DNA from: Variovorax beijingensis
GTDB lineage: Bacteria; Pseudomonadota; Gammaproteobacteria; Burkholderiales; Burkholderiaceae_C
Length of the DNA: 64,000 bases
Direction: 5' to 3'
NCBI RefSeq assembly: GCF_007828835.1
Contig: NZ_VIVL01000008.1
Coordinates: forward strand, 124,001-188,000
This document shows, one piece after another, positions 41,767-50,665 of the stretch (its first letter is position 1; each line of letters begins with the position of its first letter). The position numbers were made by a program, and so were the translations under genes. The notes below the pieces were generated by a model that had not been told where the DNA came from, searched no databases, and saw only the letters and a list, made by a program, of their open reading frames with translations.

Positions 41767-43456
41767 TCGAGCCCAGCGTGCCGCGCGTGGTGATCACCTC
41801 GGGGTCCAGCGGGATCTCGATCAGCGTGCCGGTGTCGGCCGCCAGCGCGCGCAGCAGCGCGGCCTCGAACTGCGCGGTTTCGCTCACGCGCTCGGCCGCG
41901 TAGCCGTAGGCCCGCGCGAGGCCGCAGAAGTCGGGGTTGCGCAGCGCGGTGCCGCTCTCGCGCTCTGGATATTCGCGCTCCTGGTGCATGCGGATGGTGC
42001 CGAACATGCCGTTGTTCAGCAGCACGATGATGCTCTTGCCTCCGTGCTGCGCAGCAGTCGCGAGCTCCTGTCCGGTCATCAGGAAATCGCCGTCGCCCGC
42101 AATCGTGAAGGCCACCCGGCCCGTCGCCAGGTTGGCGGCGATGCCCGCCGGCACGCCGTAGCCCATCGCGCCGCTGGTGGGCGCCAGCTGCGTCTTGTGG
42201 CCCTTTGCCAGGCCGTGGTAGCGGAAGTAGCGGTGCACCCAGCTCGCGAAGTTGCCGGCGCCGTTGGTGACGGCCGCGTCCGGTGGCAGGTGCTTCTGCA
42301 GCAGCGCGACGACCGCCGCCATGTCGACCGGGCCGCGCGGGGCTTCGGCCGGCATGCCGGCGAGCGCCTGCGGCTCGAGGTTCGCCTCGTAGTCGGCACG
42401 GGCCTGTACCGCCCACTCCTCCCACGGCAGCGTGGGCGGCGCGCTCAGCACTTCGAGGCTGCGCGCAGCGGCGCTCATGCCGGCGTTGATGGCCAGGTCG
42501 GCCTGGTAGACGCGGTTGAGCTCCTCGGCGCTGGCATGGATGTGCACCAGCGTCTGCTTCGCCTTGGGTGCCTCGAGCAGCGTGTAGCCGCCGGTGGTCA
42601 TCTCGCCGAGCCGCGGGCCGATCGCGAGGATGAGGTCCGCATCCTTCACGCGCTGCGCGAGCTTCGGGTTGATGGCGATGCCGACGTCGCCCGCATACAA
42701 CGGATGGTGGTTGTCGAAAGTGTCCTGGAAGCGGAAGGCATTGGCCACCGGCAGCCGCCAGTTCTCGGCAAAGCGCTGCAGCGCCTGCGCGGCCTGCGCC
42801 GTCCAGCCGCCGCCACCCGCGATCACCAATGGCCGCTGCGACTTCAGCAGCAGTTCGCGCAGCGTGCGCAGCGCGCCCGGGTCGCTCCAGGGCTGCACCG
42901 CCTCCACGCGCTTCAGCGGCCGCGCCGCGGTCTGGCTGCGCAGCATGTCTTCCGGCAGTACCAGCACCACCGGCCCCGGCCGGCCGTTCATCGCGGTGGC
43001 GAAGGCGCGCGCCACGTATTCGGGAATGCGGTTGGCGTCGTCGATGCGCTCCACGCGCTTGGCAAAGCCCTTGGTGCCCGGGCCGAAGAAGCTGCCGTAG
43101 TCCACTTCCTGGAAGGCTTCGCGGTCGCGGAAGTCGCTGCCGACGTCGCCGACGAACAGCACCATCGGCGTCGAATCCTGGAAAGCGGTGTGCACGCCGA
43201 TCGATGCATTGGTGGCGCCGGGTCCGCGCGTCACGAAGCACACGCCCGGGCGGCCCGTGAGCTTGCCGTGCGCCTCTGCCATGAAGGCCGCGCCGCCCTC
43301 CTGCCGGTTGGCGATGAAGCGAGCCCGCCCGCGGTAGGCGTGGAAGCCGTCGAGCACCGCCAGAAAGCTCTCGCCGGGCACGCCGAACGCGATCTCCATG
43401 CCCTGCTCGACCAGGCATTCGACGATCAGGTGGCCGGCCGGTTGTGATGTACTCAT
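41729..43456 (-). CDS. Thiamine-diphosphate-dependent enzyme (acetolactate synthase/decarboxylase type)
   Basis: 575 residues, three-domain ThDP fold. Catalytic glutamate in 'ANRQEGGAAFMAEAHGKLTG' near residue 52; ThDP/Mg motif 'GDGDFLMTG...LLNNGMFG' near 445-480; central FAD/Rossmann-like domain 185-330. Related to acetolactate synthase large subunit, benzoylformate decarboxylase and similar 2-oxoacid enzymes. No small regulatory subunit is adjacent, so it is more likely a catabolic decarboxylase or carboligase than IlvB. Divergent from the TetR gene with an operator between them. Confidence 0.9.
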   Translation of the reverse strand: MSTSQPAGHLIVECLVEQGMEIAFGVPGESFLAVLDGFHAYRGRARFIANRQEGGAAFMAEAHGKLTGRPGVCFVTRGPGATNASIGVHTAFQDSTPMVLFVGDVGSDFRDREAFQEVDYGSFFGPGTKGFAKRVERIDDANRIPEYVARAFATAMNGRPGPVVLVLPEDMLRSQTAARPLKRVEAVQPWSDPGALRTLRELLLKSQRPLVIAGGGGWTAQAAQALQRFAENWRLPVANAFRFQDTFDNHHPLYAGDVGIAINPKLAQRVKDADLILAIGPRLGEMTTGGYTLLEAPKAKQTLVHIHASAEELNRVYQADLAINAGMSAAARSLEVLSAPPTLPWEEWAVQARADYEANLEPQALAGMPAEAPRGPVDMAAVVALLQKHLPPDAAVTNGAGNFASWVHRYFRYHGLAKGHKTQLAPTSGAMGYGVPAGIAANLATGRVAFTIAGDGDFLMTGQELATAAQHGGKSIIVLLNNGMFGTIRMHQEREYPERESGTALRNPDFCGLARAYGYAAERVSETAQFEAALLRALAADTGTLIEIPLDPEVITTRGTLGSIRRAAQQQAQNR

Positions 43457-43522
43457 GGGAAGTCGAACCTCAGCTGCAATGTCTCCGGCAATTATGTGCG
43501 CCCGCCCCCAACGCCTTGCGTT

Positions 43523-43542
43523 AATTCACCAATTGGTTAAAT
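43523..43542. promoter_or_regulatory. TetR operator site 1
   Basis: AATTCACCAATTGGTTAAAT, with central CCAATTGG, 7 bp before the tetR start and 66 bp from the divergent ThDP-enzyme start. Shares 16 of 20 positions with site 2 at 44295-44314. Confidence 0.65.
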
Positions 43543-43549
43543 TCGCGCC

Positions 43550-44206
43550 ATGAAGGCCTCCAAGGAATCCCCGTCCGAAGCGGCCGAGCCGCGTTCGCGC
43601 GATGCCGACCGCTCGCAACTCGCCATCCTTGCGTCGGCGCGCGACGAGTTCGCCCAGCGCGGCCTGGCCGGTGCGCGCATGGACAGCATCGCCGAGCGCG
43701 CAGGCCTCAACAAGCGCCTCATCTACTACTACTTCGGCAGCAAGGACGACCTGTTCCTGGCAGTGCTCGAGCGCACCTACGCCGACATCCGCGAGGCCGA
43801 GCAGCGGCTGCACCTGGACGAGATCGATCCGGTCGAGGCCATTCGCCAGCTGGTCTCGTTCACCTGGCACTACTACCTCGAGCACCCCGAGTTCATCACG
43901 CTGCTGAACAGCGAGAACCTGCATTGCGCGGCGCACCTGAAGCGCTCCGAGCGCATCCAGGAAATGAACTCGCCGCTGGTGCAGATGCTGGACACGGTGC
44001 TCGAGCGCGGCCGGCGCGACAAGCTGTTCCGCGCCGGCGTGGACCCGGTGCAGCTCTACATCTCGATCGCCTCGCTGTGCTACTTCTACCTCTCGAACAA
44101 CCACACGCTCTCGGCCATCTTCGGCCGTGACCTGCGCGCGCCCAAGGCGATGGCCCAGCGCCTTTCGCACATGACCGACCTCGTGCTGGGCTACGTCCTG
44201 CACTGA
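43550..44206 (+). CDS. TetR family transcriptional regulator
   Basis: 218 residues. HTH 'GLAGARMDSIAERAGLNKRL' with 'IYYYFGSKDDLFLAVLE' is the classic TetR DNA-binding domain, followed by an all-helical ligand domain. Sits between the ThDP enzyme (divergent) and the eight-gene operon, with closely related palindromes before itself and before the operon, so autorepression plus operon control is inferred. Confidence 0.92.
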   Translation: MKASKESPSEAAEPRSRDADRSQLAILASARDEFAQRGLAGARMDSIAERAGLNKRLIYYYFGSKDDLFLAVLERTYADIREAEQRLHLDEIDPVEAIRQLVSFTWHYYLEHPEFITLLNSENLHCAAHLKRSERIQEMNSPLVQMLDTVLERGRRDKLFRAGVDPVQLYISIASLCYFYLSNNHTLSAIFGRDLRAPKAMAQRLSHMTDLVLGYVLH

Positions 44207-44294
44207 GCCTGCGGCCCCCTCCAGGCCCCGATCCTCCGGGTATTCACTAGGCAGCGGCGGTTGACGCTGCGGCGCAGCCCTTCCTAAAATCGCT

Positions 44295-44314
44295 AATTCA
44301 CTTATTGGTGAATT
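44295..44314. promoter_or_regulatory. TetR operator site 2
   Basis: AATTCAC-TTATTG-GTGAATT, 7-bp perfect arms, 45 bp before the Bug receptor gene that opens the operon. Confidence 0.7.
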
Positions 44315-44358
44315 GATTGATTCAAGACAGCGGCCCCACCGCGCGGAGACAACCGACC

Positions 44359-45342
44359 ATGAAGCAACTCGTACGCACCACCGCCCTTGCGGCGCTCACC
44401 TGCCTGGGCGCACTGCTGCCCGGCCTCGCCTCCGCGCAGAACGGCTATCCCAGCAAGCCGATCCGCGTGATCGTGCCGTTCGCGGCCGGCAGCACCACCG
44501 ACATCATTGCCCGCGCGATCGCCGACAAGATGGGCGCGAGCATGGGCCAGGCGCTCGTCATCGACAACCGCGGCGGCGCGAGCGGCACCATCGGCCAGCA
44601 GGCGGTGGCCACGGCCGCACCGGACGGCTACACGATCATGATCCACTCGTCGTCGCACACGGTGAGCCCCTCCACCTTCGCCAAGCTGCCGTTCGACACG
44701 GTGAGCGACTTTGCCGGCATCACGCCGATCTCGTCGCTGCCCAACGCGCTGGTGATCTCGCCGGCGAAGAACATCAAGACGCTGCCGCAATTGCTGGCCG
44801 CCGCGCGCGCCAAGCCCGGCAGCATGAACTTCGCATCGGCCGGCCAGGGCAGCGCCACGCACCTGAACGCCGAGAAGTTCAAGATGGCCGCGAAGATAGA
44901 TGCCACCAACATCCCCTTCAAGGGATCGGGCGAGGCCGTCACCGAGGTGCTCTCGGGCCGCGTCGACTACTACTTCTCGCCCATCGCGCCGGTGATCGGC
45001 CAGATCAAGGAGGGCCAGCTGCTCGCGCTCGCCGTCGGCTCGCCCAAGCGCGCCGCCGCCCTGCCCGACGTGCCCACCACCAGCGAGGCCGGCGTGCCCG
45101 GCTCGGAGTTCAATTTCTGGATCGGGATGATGGCGCCCGCCAAGACGCCGCGCGACATCGTCCACCGCCTGCACGACGAAGTGGCAAAGGCGCTGGCCAC
45201 GCCCGAGGTGAAGGAGCGCTTCCTCAAGCTGGGCGCCGATGCCTGGACGCTCAAGCCCGAGCAGTTCGACGCCTACATCAAGGACGAGATCGCGAGCAAT
45301 GCCCAGCTCGTGAAGGCCGCGGGCCTCTCGGTCCAGCAATAG
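44359..45342 (+). CDS. Bug family tripartite-tricarboxylate solute receptor
   Basis: 327 residues with signal peptide (1-25, 'AALTCLGALLPGLASA/QN'). 'IRVIVPFAAGSTTDIIARAI', 'DNRGGASGTIG' and 'NIPFKGSGEAVTEVLSGRVD' mark the family. No TctA/TctB permeases are present; the next genes encode an ABC importer. GGAG lies 9-10 bp before the ATG. First gene of the TetR operon. Ligand unknown, probably a carboxylate or sugar acid. Confidence 0.93.
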   Translation: MKQLVRTTALAALTCLGALLPGLASAQNGYPSKPIRVIVPFAAGSTTDIIARAIADKMGASMGQALVIDNRGGASGTIGQQAVATAAPDGYTIMIHSSSHTVSPSTFAKLPFDTVSDFAGITPISSLPNALVISPAKNIKTLPQLLAAARAKPGSMNFASAGQGSATHLNAEKFKMAAKIDATNIPFKGSGEAVTEVLSGRVDYYFSPIAPVIGQIKEGQLLALAVGSPKRAAALPDVPTTSEAGVPGSEFNFWIGMMAPAKTPRDIVHRLHDEVAKALATPEVKERFLKLGADAWTLKPEQFDAYIKDEIASNAQLVKAAGLSVQQ

Positions 45343-45376
45343 CAAGCCTCCTTCGAAAAGCCCCCGGGTCGTCTTC

Positions 45377-46150
45377 ATGCTCCGCAAGCTGCTGCTTTCT
45401 CCGGCCCTGCGCCCGTTCCTCTTGATCCTGTTGCTGCTGGTGCTGTGGGACTTGGCGATCCGGCTCTTCAGGATTCCGGCCTACCTGATTCCGCCGCCGT
45501 GGGAGGTGGTGAAGCAGCTCGTGGCCGAATGGCCGCGCCTGCTGGCCGAGAGCTGGAAGACCACGCTCGCCACGCTCGGCGGCTTCGGCCTGACGATCGT
45601 CATCGGCATTCCGATTGCGATGGTCATCGCCTACTCGCGGCTGGTCGAGTCGTACGTGTACCCGCTGCTGGTGTTCTCGCAGAGCATTCCCAAGGTGGCG
45701 ATCGCGCCGCTGTTCGTGGTGTGGTTCGGCTTCGGCATCTTTCCGAAGGTGATCAGCGCGTTCCTGCTGGGCTTCTTTCCGGTGGTGGTGTCGACGGTGA
45801 TGGGCTTCAAGTCGGTCGAGCCCGACATGCTCGACCTGGCCCGCTCGATGGGCGCGAGCCGGCTGCAGACTTTCTTCAAGATCAGCCTGCCGCAAGCCAT
45901 GCCCGCGATCTTCAGCGGCCTGAAGGTGTCGGTGACGCTGGCCGTGGTGGGGGCGGTGGTCGGCGAGTTCGTCGGCTCCAACTCGGGCATCGGCTACGTG
46001 CTGCAGGTGGCCAACGGCAACTTCGACCTGCCGCTGATGTTCGCCGCGCTGGTGGTGCTGTCGAGCATCGGCGTGATTCTTTTCGTCGCGGTCGACCTCA
46101 TCGAGCGCGTGATGATTCCGTGGCACGCCTCGCAGCGCCACGCGAACTGA
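45377..46150 (+). CDS. NitT/TauT-type ABC importer permease
   Basis: 257 residues, six transmembrane helices. 'IPPPWEVVKQL' and the EAA loop 'EPDMLDLARSMGASRLQTFF' then 'KISLPQAMPAIFSGLKV' are typical of SsuC/TauC/ThiX-type permeases. It forms an importer with the binding protein at 46191 and ATPase at 47241. Starts 34 bp after the Bug receptor. Confidence 0.92.
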   Translation: MLRKLLLSPALRPFLLILLLLVLWDLAIRLFRIPAYLIPPPWEVVKQLVAEWPRLLAESWKTTLATLGGFGLTIVIGIPIAMVIAYSRLVESYVYPLLVFSQSIPKVAIAPLFVVWFGFGIFPKVISAFLLGFFPVVVSTVMGFKSVEPDMLDLARSMGASRLQTFFKISLPQAMPAIFSGLKVSVTLAVVGAVVGEFVGSNSGIGYVLQVANGNFDLPLMFAALVVLSSIGVILFVAVDLIERVMIPWHASQRHAN

Positions 46151-46190
46151 GTTCCTTCGCCATACCCAGAAAACTCCAGGAGACAACGCC

Positions 46191-47195
46191 ATGAAGAAAC
46201 TGCTTCCCTCGCTGCTCGCCGCCGCGGCCCTCGCCAGCTTTGCCATCGCTCCCGCGCATGCGCAGGGCGACAAGCCCAAGGACAAGGTCACGCTGATGCT
46301 CAACTGGTACCTGTACAGCGAGCACGCGCCCTTCTTCCTCGGCAGGGAGAAGGGCTTCTACGCCGACGAGGGCATCGACCTGGAGATCCAGGAAGGCCGC
46401 GGCTCCGCCGTCACCGCGCAGGCGGTGGCCGCCAAGTCGGCCACCTTCGGCTACATCGATGTCACGACCATGATCAAGGCCGCCGCCAAGGGTGCACCGC
46501 TCAAGTCGACCGGCGTGCTGTTCCAGGTGAGCCCGATGTCGGTCATGGGCTTCAGCGAGAAGAACATCAAGACGCCCCAGGACATCATCGGCAAGACCGT
46601 GGCCGTCACGCCGGGCGACTCGATGTCGCAGATGTGGCCCCTTTTTCTCAAGGTCAACAACATCAAGCCCGAGCAGGTGAAGATCGTCTCGGGCGACGGC
46701 CAGACCAAGCTCAATGCGGTGATCAACGGCCAGGCCGACCTGCTGCTGGGCTATGTGATGGACCAGGCCATCAAGCTGCAGGACGCCACCGGCAAGCCCG
46801 TGACGCCGATCCGCTTTGCCGACTCGGGCGTGAACCAGATCAGCTCCGGCATCATCGCCAACAAGAACCTGCTGGCCGAGAACCCAGACCTCGTGAAGCG
46901 CTTCATGCGCGCCTCCACCAAAGCGGCCGAAGCCGCAGAGAAGAGCCCTGAAGCCGCCGTCGACGCCATGCTCAAGGCCAACCCCAAGGCCGGCGTGCGC
47001 GACACGCTGATCGTGGGCATGAAGCAGAGCGTGGCGCTCTATCACACGAAGGACACGGCCAACCAACGGCCGTTCCGCGTCGCGATGAAGAACGTGAACG
47101 ACTCGCTCGACTTGCTGGTGCAGTACGGCGGCATGGATGCGTCCACGCGCGGCAAGCCGGAAGACTACGTGACGCTCGAGTTCTTGCCGAACTGA
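46191..47195 (+). CDS. NitT/TauT-type ABC importer substrate-binding protein
   Basis: 334 residues with signal peptide (1-24, ending 'PAHA/QG'). NMT1/ThiY-like fold: 'VTLMLNWYLYSEHAPFFLGR' then 'EKGFYADEGIDLEIQEG' is the classic start of pyrimidine/sulfonate/nitrate-type receptors. Between permease and ATPase genes. Ligand not deducible; aromatic or heterocyclic compounds are common for this group. Confidence 0.92.
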   Translation: MKKLLPSLLAAAALASFAIAPAHAQGDKPKDKVTLMLNWYLYSEHAPFFLGREKGFYADEGIDLEIQEGRGSAVTAQAVAAKSATFGYIDVTTMIKAAAKGAPLKSTGVLFQVSPMSVMGFSEKNIKTPQDIIGKTVAVTPGDSMSQMWPLFLKVNNIKPEQVKIVSGDGQTKLNAVINGQADLLLGYVMDQAIKLQDATGKPVTPIRFADSGVNQISSGIIANKNLLAENPDLVKRFMRASTKAAEAAEKSPEAAVDAMLKANPKAGVRDTLIVGMKQSVALYHTKDTANQRPFRVAMKNVNDSLDLLVQYGGMDASTRGKPEDYVTLEFLPN

Positions 47196-47240
47196 CCCCT
47201 CCCGTCCGCGCGCCCGCTGTTGCCACCTCTCACGCATTCC

Positions 47241-48020
47241 ATGTCCCAAGTCAACCTGATCGAAGCGCACGGCGTCTCGAAGACCTATCAAAGCAAGGAC
47301 GGACCGGTCGAGTCGCTGAAGCCGCTGGACTTCGCCATCCAGGAAGGCGAGTTCGTCTCGGTCGTCGGACCTTCGGGCTGCGGCAAGAGCACCCTGCTCA
47401 AGATGGTGGCGGGCCTGCTGCCGATCAGCGGCGGCGAGCTCACGCTGGCGGGCAAGCCGATCCAGGGCCCTCAGAAGGACGTGGGCATCGTGTTCCAGAG
47501 CGCGGTGCTGCTGCCCTGGCGCAGCGTGCAAGACAACATCCTGCTGCAGGCCGAGATGCGCCACCTGCCCAAGGCGGCCTCCGAGGCCCGGGCGCGCGAG
47601 CTGATGGAGATGGCGGGCCTCAAGGGCTTCGAGGGCAAGTACCCCTGGCAGCTTTCGGGCGGCATGCAGCAGCGCGCGTCGATCTGCCGTGCGCTGCTGC
47701 ACGACCCCTCGGTGCTGCTGATGGACGAGCCCTTCGGCGCGCTCGATGCGATGACGCGCGAGAAGATGAACCTCGAGCTGCAGCGCATCTGGATGGCCTC
47801 GAAGAAGACCGTGATGCTGATCACGCACAGCATCCCCGAAGCGATCTTTCTCTCGGACCGCGTGATCGTGATGAGCGAGCGCCCCGGCTCGATCGCTGCG
47901 GTCTACGACATCGACCTGCCGCGCCCACGCACGCTTGACGTGATGGCCTCGGCCGAATTCGGCGCCTACACCAGGCAGGTGCGCGCGCACTTTTTCTCGC
48001 AGGGCATCCTGGACCACTGA
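47241..48020 (+). CDS. NitT/TauT-type ABC importer ATPase
   Basis: 259 residues from the ATG at 47241; an upstream TTG at 47220 has no ribosome site. Walker A 'GPSGCGKST', signature 'LSGGMQQRASICRALLHDPS', Walker B 'VLLMDEPFGALD' and H-loop 'LITHSIPEAIFLSDR'. Completes the ABC importer of this operon. Stop lies 9 bp before the next gene. Confidence 0.94.
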   Translation: MSQVNLIEAHGVSKTYQSKDGPVESLKPLDFAIQEGEFVSVVGPSGCGKSTLLKMVAGLLPISGGELTLAGKPIQGPQKDVGIVFQSAVLLPWRSVQDNILLQAEMRHLPKAASEARARELMEMAGLKGFEGKYPWQLSGGMQQRASICRALLHDPSVLLMDEPFGALDAMTREKMNLELQRIWMASKKTVMLITHSIPEAIFLSDRVIVMSERPGSIAAVYDIDLPRPRTLDVMASAEFGAYTRQVRAHFFSQGILDH

Positions 48021-48029
48021 GCCGCATCC

Positions 48030-49460
48030 ATGGACGCGCCCCGTTTCCACGTCGAGGAGATCCGGTTTGCCGAGCGCGATGTCGCGCTCAGGCTGCCGTT
48101 CCGCTTTGGCGCCGCCACCGTCACGGCCTGCCCCCAGGTGTACGTGCGGGCGCGCATCCGCTTCGAGAACGGCCGCACGGCCGAAGGCTCTGCGGCCGAG
48201 ATGATGGTGCCGAAGTGGTTCGACAAGAACCCCGCGCTGACCAACGAGCAGAACTTCGAGCAGCTTCGGTTTGCGCTGCGCGATGCGCGCGAAGCCTATC
48301 TGGCCGAGGACGAAGCGCAGACCGCCTGGACGCATTTCGCGTCGAACTACGCCGCGCTGCAGGCCCGCGCGAAGGCCAAGGGCCTGCAGGCGCTGGTGGC
48401 GGGCTACGGCCCCGCGCTGATCGACCGCGCGCTGATGGATGCGCTGTGCCTGCACACGGGCCAGAGCTTTGCCGCGGCGATGAGCGCCAACCTGTGCGGC
48501 ATCGACATCGCCGGCAGCGGACTGGCCGAGGACCTCGCCGGTTTCGACATGCCTGGCTTCCTGGCCAGCCGATCGCCGCGCGCCAGCATCGCGGCGCGCC
48601 ACACGGTCGGCCTGGCCGATGCCATCGACGACAGCGACGCACTGCCCGATGCACCCACCGACGGCCTGCCCACCACGCTTGCCGCGGCGGTGCAACGCTA
48701 CGGCCTCACGCATTTCAAGCTCAAGCTCTGCGGCCGCACGGCGCAGGACATCGCGCGCCTGGAACGCATCGCCCGCGTGATCGACGGCCACGCGCAGCTC
48801 GTGACGCTCGACGGCAACGAGCAGTACGCCGACGCCGGCGACTTCGCCGTCTTCCTCGACCGCATGCTGTCGACGCCCGTGCTGTGGAAGTTCGCGCAGA
48901 AGACCGCCTTCGTCGAACAGCCGATCCGCCGCGATGCCGCCCTGCAACGCGACGTGGCAGCGCTGGGCAAGCGCATCCCCCTGCTCATCGACGAATCCGA
49001 CGCCACGCTCGATGCCTTCGTGCAGGCCCGTGCGCTGGGCTACACCGGCGTGTCGAGCAAGAGCTGCAAGGGCTTCTACAAGTCGGTCGTCAATGCGGCA
49101 CGCTGCGCGCACTGGAACGCCCTGGAGAAGGCGAGCCGCTATTTCCTGTCCGGCGAAGACCTGACCATGCAGGCCGGCATCGGCGTGCAGCAGGACCTCG
49201 CGCTGGTCGGCTGGCTCGGCCTCTCGCATGTCGAGCGCAACGGACACCATTACGTCAACGGCCTTGCGGCCGTGCCCGAGGCGGAGCAGCAGGCCTTGCT
49301 GAAGCTGCATCCCGGCCTCTTCGAACCGAGCGACGGCGCCGTGCGCCTCGCCATCCGCGGCGGACAGCTCGACCTGTCGCCGCTCGCCACCGCGCCCGGC
49401 TTTGCCACCGGCAAGCCCGGCGCCGGCATCTCGTGGGACGCCATGCGTTCCGTCTACTGA
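48030..49460 (+). CDS. Enolase-superfamily enzyme (mandelate racemase/muconate lactonising type)
   Basis: 476 residues, longer than typical 370-400. The barrel shows the KxK base 'HFKLKLCGR' near residue 235, metal ligand Asp in 'LDGNEQYADA' near 262, Glu in 'FVEQPIRRD' near 299 and Asp/Glu in 'LIDESDATLD' near 325. 'GVSSKSCKGFYKS' is also typical of dehydratase/racemase members. It probably abstracts an alpha-proton from a carboxylate, giving racemisation, dehydration or cycloisomerisation. The first 80 residues are poorly conserved. The substrate is presumably what the upstream importers bring in. Confidence 0.82.
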   Translation: MDAPRFHVEEIRFAERDVALRLPFRFGAATVTACPQVYVRARIRFENGRTAEGSAAEMMVPKWFDKNPALTNEQNFEQLRFALRDAREAYLAEDEAQTAWTHFASNYAALQARAKAKGLQALVAGYGPALIDRALMDALCLHTGQSFAAAMSANLCGIDIAGSGLAEDLAGFDMPGFLASRSPRASIAARHTVGLADAIDDSDALPDAPTDGLPTTLAAAVQRYGLTHFKLKLCGRTAQDIARLERIARVIDGHAQLVTLDGNEQYADAGDFAVFLDRMLSTPVLWKFAQKTAFVEQPIRRDAALQRDVAALGKRIPLLIDESDATLDAFVQARALGYTGVSSKSCKGFYKSVVNAARCAHWNALEKASRYFLSGEDLTMQAGIGVQQDLALVGWLGLSHVERNGHHYVNGLAAVPEAEQQALLKLHPGLFEPSDGAVRLAIRGGQLDLSPLATAPGFATGKPGAGISWDAMRSVY

Positions 49461-49491
49461 AGCACCCCTCTCGCACCCAAGGAAGAAAACG

Positions 49492-50655
49492 ATGGCCACC
49501 CAACGACTCGGAATCATCATGCACGGCGTCACCGGCCGCATGGGCATGAACCAGCACCTGATCCGCTCCATCTGCGCGATCCGCGCGCAAGGCGGCGTCA
49601 CGCTGTCCAACGGCGACAAGGTGATGCCCGACCCGATCCTCATCGGCCGCAACGCCGAGAAGATGGAAGCACTCGCAGCGAAGCACGGCATCGCGCGCTG
49701 GGGCACCGACCTCGACGCGGCGCTCGCCAACAAGGACGACACGATCTTCTTCGACGCCGGCACCACGCAGATGCGCCCCACGCTGCTGGCCAAGGCCATC
49801 CGCGCCGGCAAGCACGTGTATTGCGAGAAGCCGATCGCCACCAACCTCAACGAGGCTGTCGAGATCGCGCGCCTGGCCGAAGGTTCGGGCCTGAAGCACG
49901 GCGCCGTGCAGGACAAGCTCTTCCTTCCGGGCCTGCGCAAGCTCGACATGCTGCGCCGCGCCGGCTTCTTCGGACGCATGCTCAGTGTGCGCCTGGAGTT
50001 CGGCTACTGGGTGTTCGAGGGCGACCTGCAGCCCATCCAGCGCCCGAGCTGGAACTACCGCAAGGAAGACGGCGGCGGCATGATCCTGGACATGATGTGC
50101 CACTGGCGCTACGTGCTGGACAACCTGTTCGGCGAGGTGAAGTCGGTCTCGTGCATTGGCGCCACCCACATCCCCAAGCGCTGGGACGAAGCCGGCAAGC
50201 CCTATGAAGCCACCGCCGACGACGCGGCCTACGCCACCTGCGAGCTCACCGGCCACAACGGCGAGCCCGTCATCGCGCAGATCAACATGAGCTGGGCCAC
50301 GCGCGTGCGCCGCGACGACCTCGTGACCTTCCACGTCGACGGCACCGACGGCTCGGCCGTGGCGGGCCTGTCGAGTTGCCGCGCCCAGTCGCGCGTGGCC
50401 ACGCCGCGCCCGGTGTGGAACCCCGACGAGAAGCAGATGATGAATTTCTTCGACCAGTGGCAGGAGATTCCGGATTCGCAGGTCTACGACAACGGCTTCA
50501 AGATCCAGTGGGAGCACTTCATTCGCCATGTGGTCGAGAACGAGCCCTACAAGTGGACGCTGCCCGAAGGCGCCAAGGGCGTGCAGCTGGTCGAGGCCGC
50601 GCTCGCGTCGTGGAAGGACCGGCGCTGGATCGACGTGCCGCAGCTGAAGATCTGA
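49492..50655 (+). CDS. Gfo/Idh/MocA family oxidoreductase
   Basis: 387 residues from the ATG at 49492. N-terminal Rossmann domain ('GIIMHGVTGRMGMNQHLIRS'), catalytic 'EKPIA' (Glu-Lys-Pro in 'HVYCEKPIATNLNEAVEIA') and C-terminal alpha/beta sheet domain. Family members oxidise sugar or inositol hydroxyls with NAD(P). The glycine pattern 'GxxGRMGMN' differs from usual Gfo 'GxGxxG', suggesting an unusual branch. Located between the enolase-type and DUF993 genes. Confidence 0.88.
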   Translation: MATQRLGIIMHGVTGRMGMNQHLIRSICAIRAQGGVTLSNGDKVMPDPILIGRNAEKMEALAAKHGIARWGTDLDAALANKDDTIFFDAGTTQMRPTLLAKAIRAGKHVYCEKPIATNLNEAVEIARLAEGSGLKHGAVQDKLFLPGLRKLDMLRRAGFFGRMLSVRLEFGYWVFEGDLQPIQRPSWNYRKEDGGGMILDMMCHWRYVLDNLFGEVKSVSCIGATHIPKRWDEAGKPYEATADDAAYATCELTGHNGEPVIAQINMSWATRVRRDDLVTFHVDGTDGSAVAGLSSCRAQSRVATPRPVWNPDEKQMMNFFDQWQEIPDSQVYDNGFKIQWEHFIRHVVENEPYKWTLPEGAKGVQLVEAALASWKDRRWIDVPQLKI

Positions 50656-50665
50656 GGCGGCGGGC

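Noticed and set aside
46098..49979. 1293-residue minus-strand ORF opposite the ABC/enolase genes
   Set aside because: Antisense frame kept open by high GC third positions; arginine/histidine-rich, no domain, and it fully overlaps well-supported genes.
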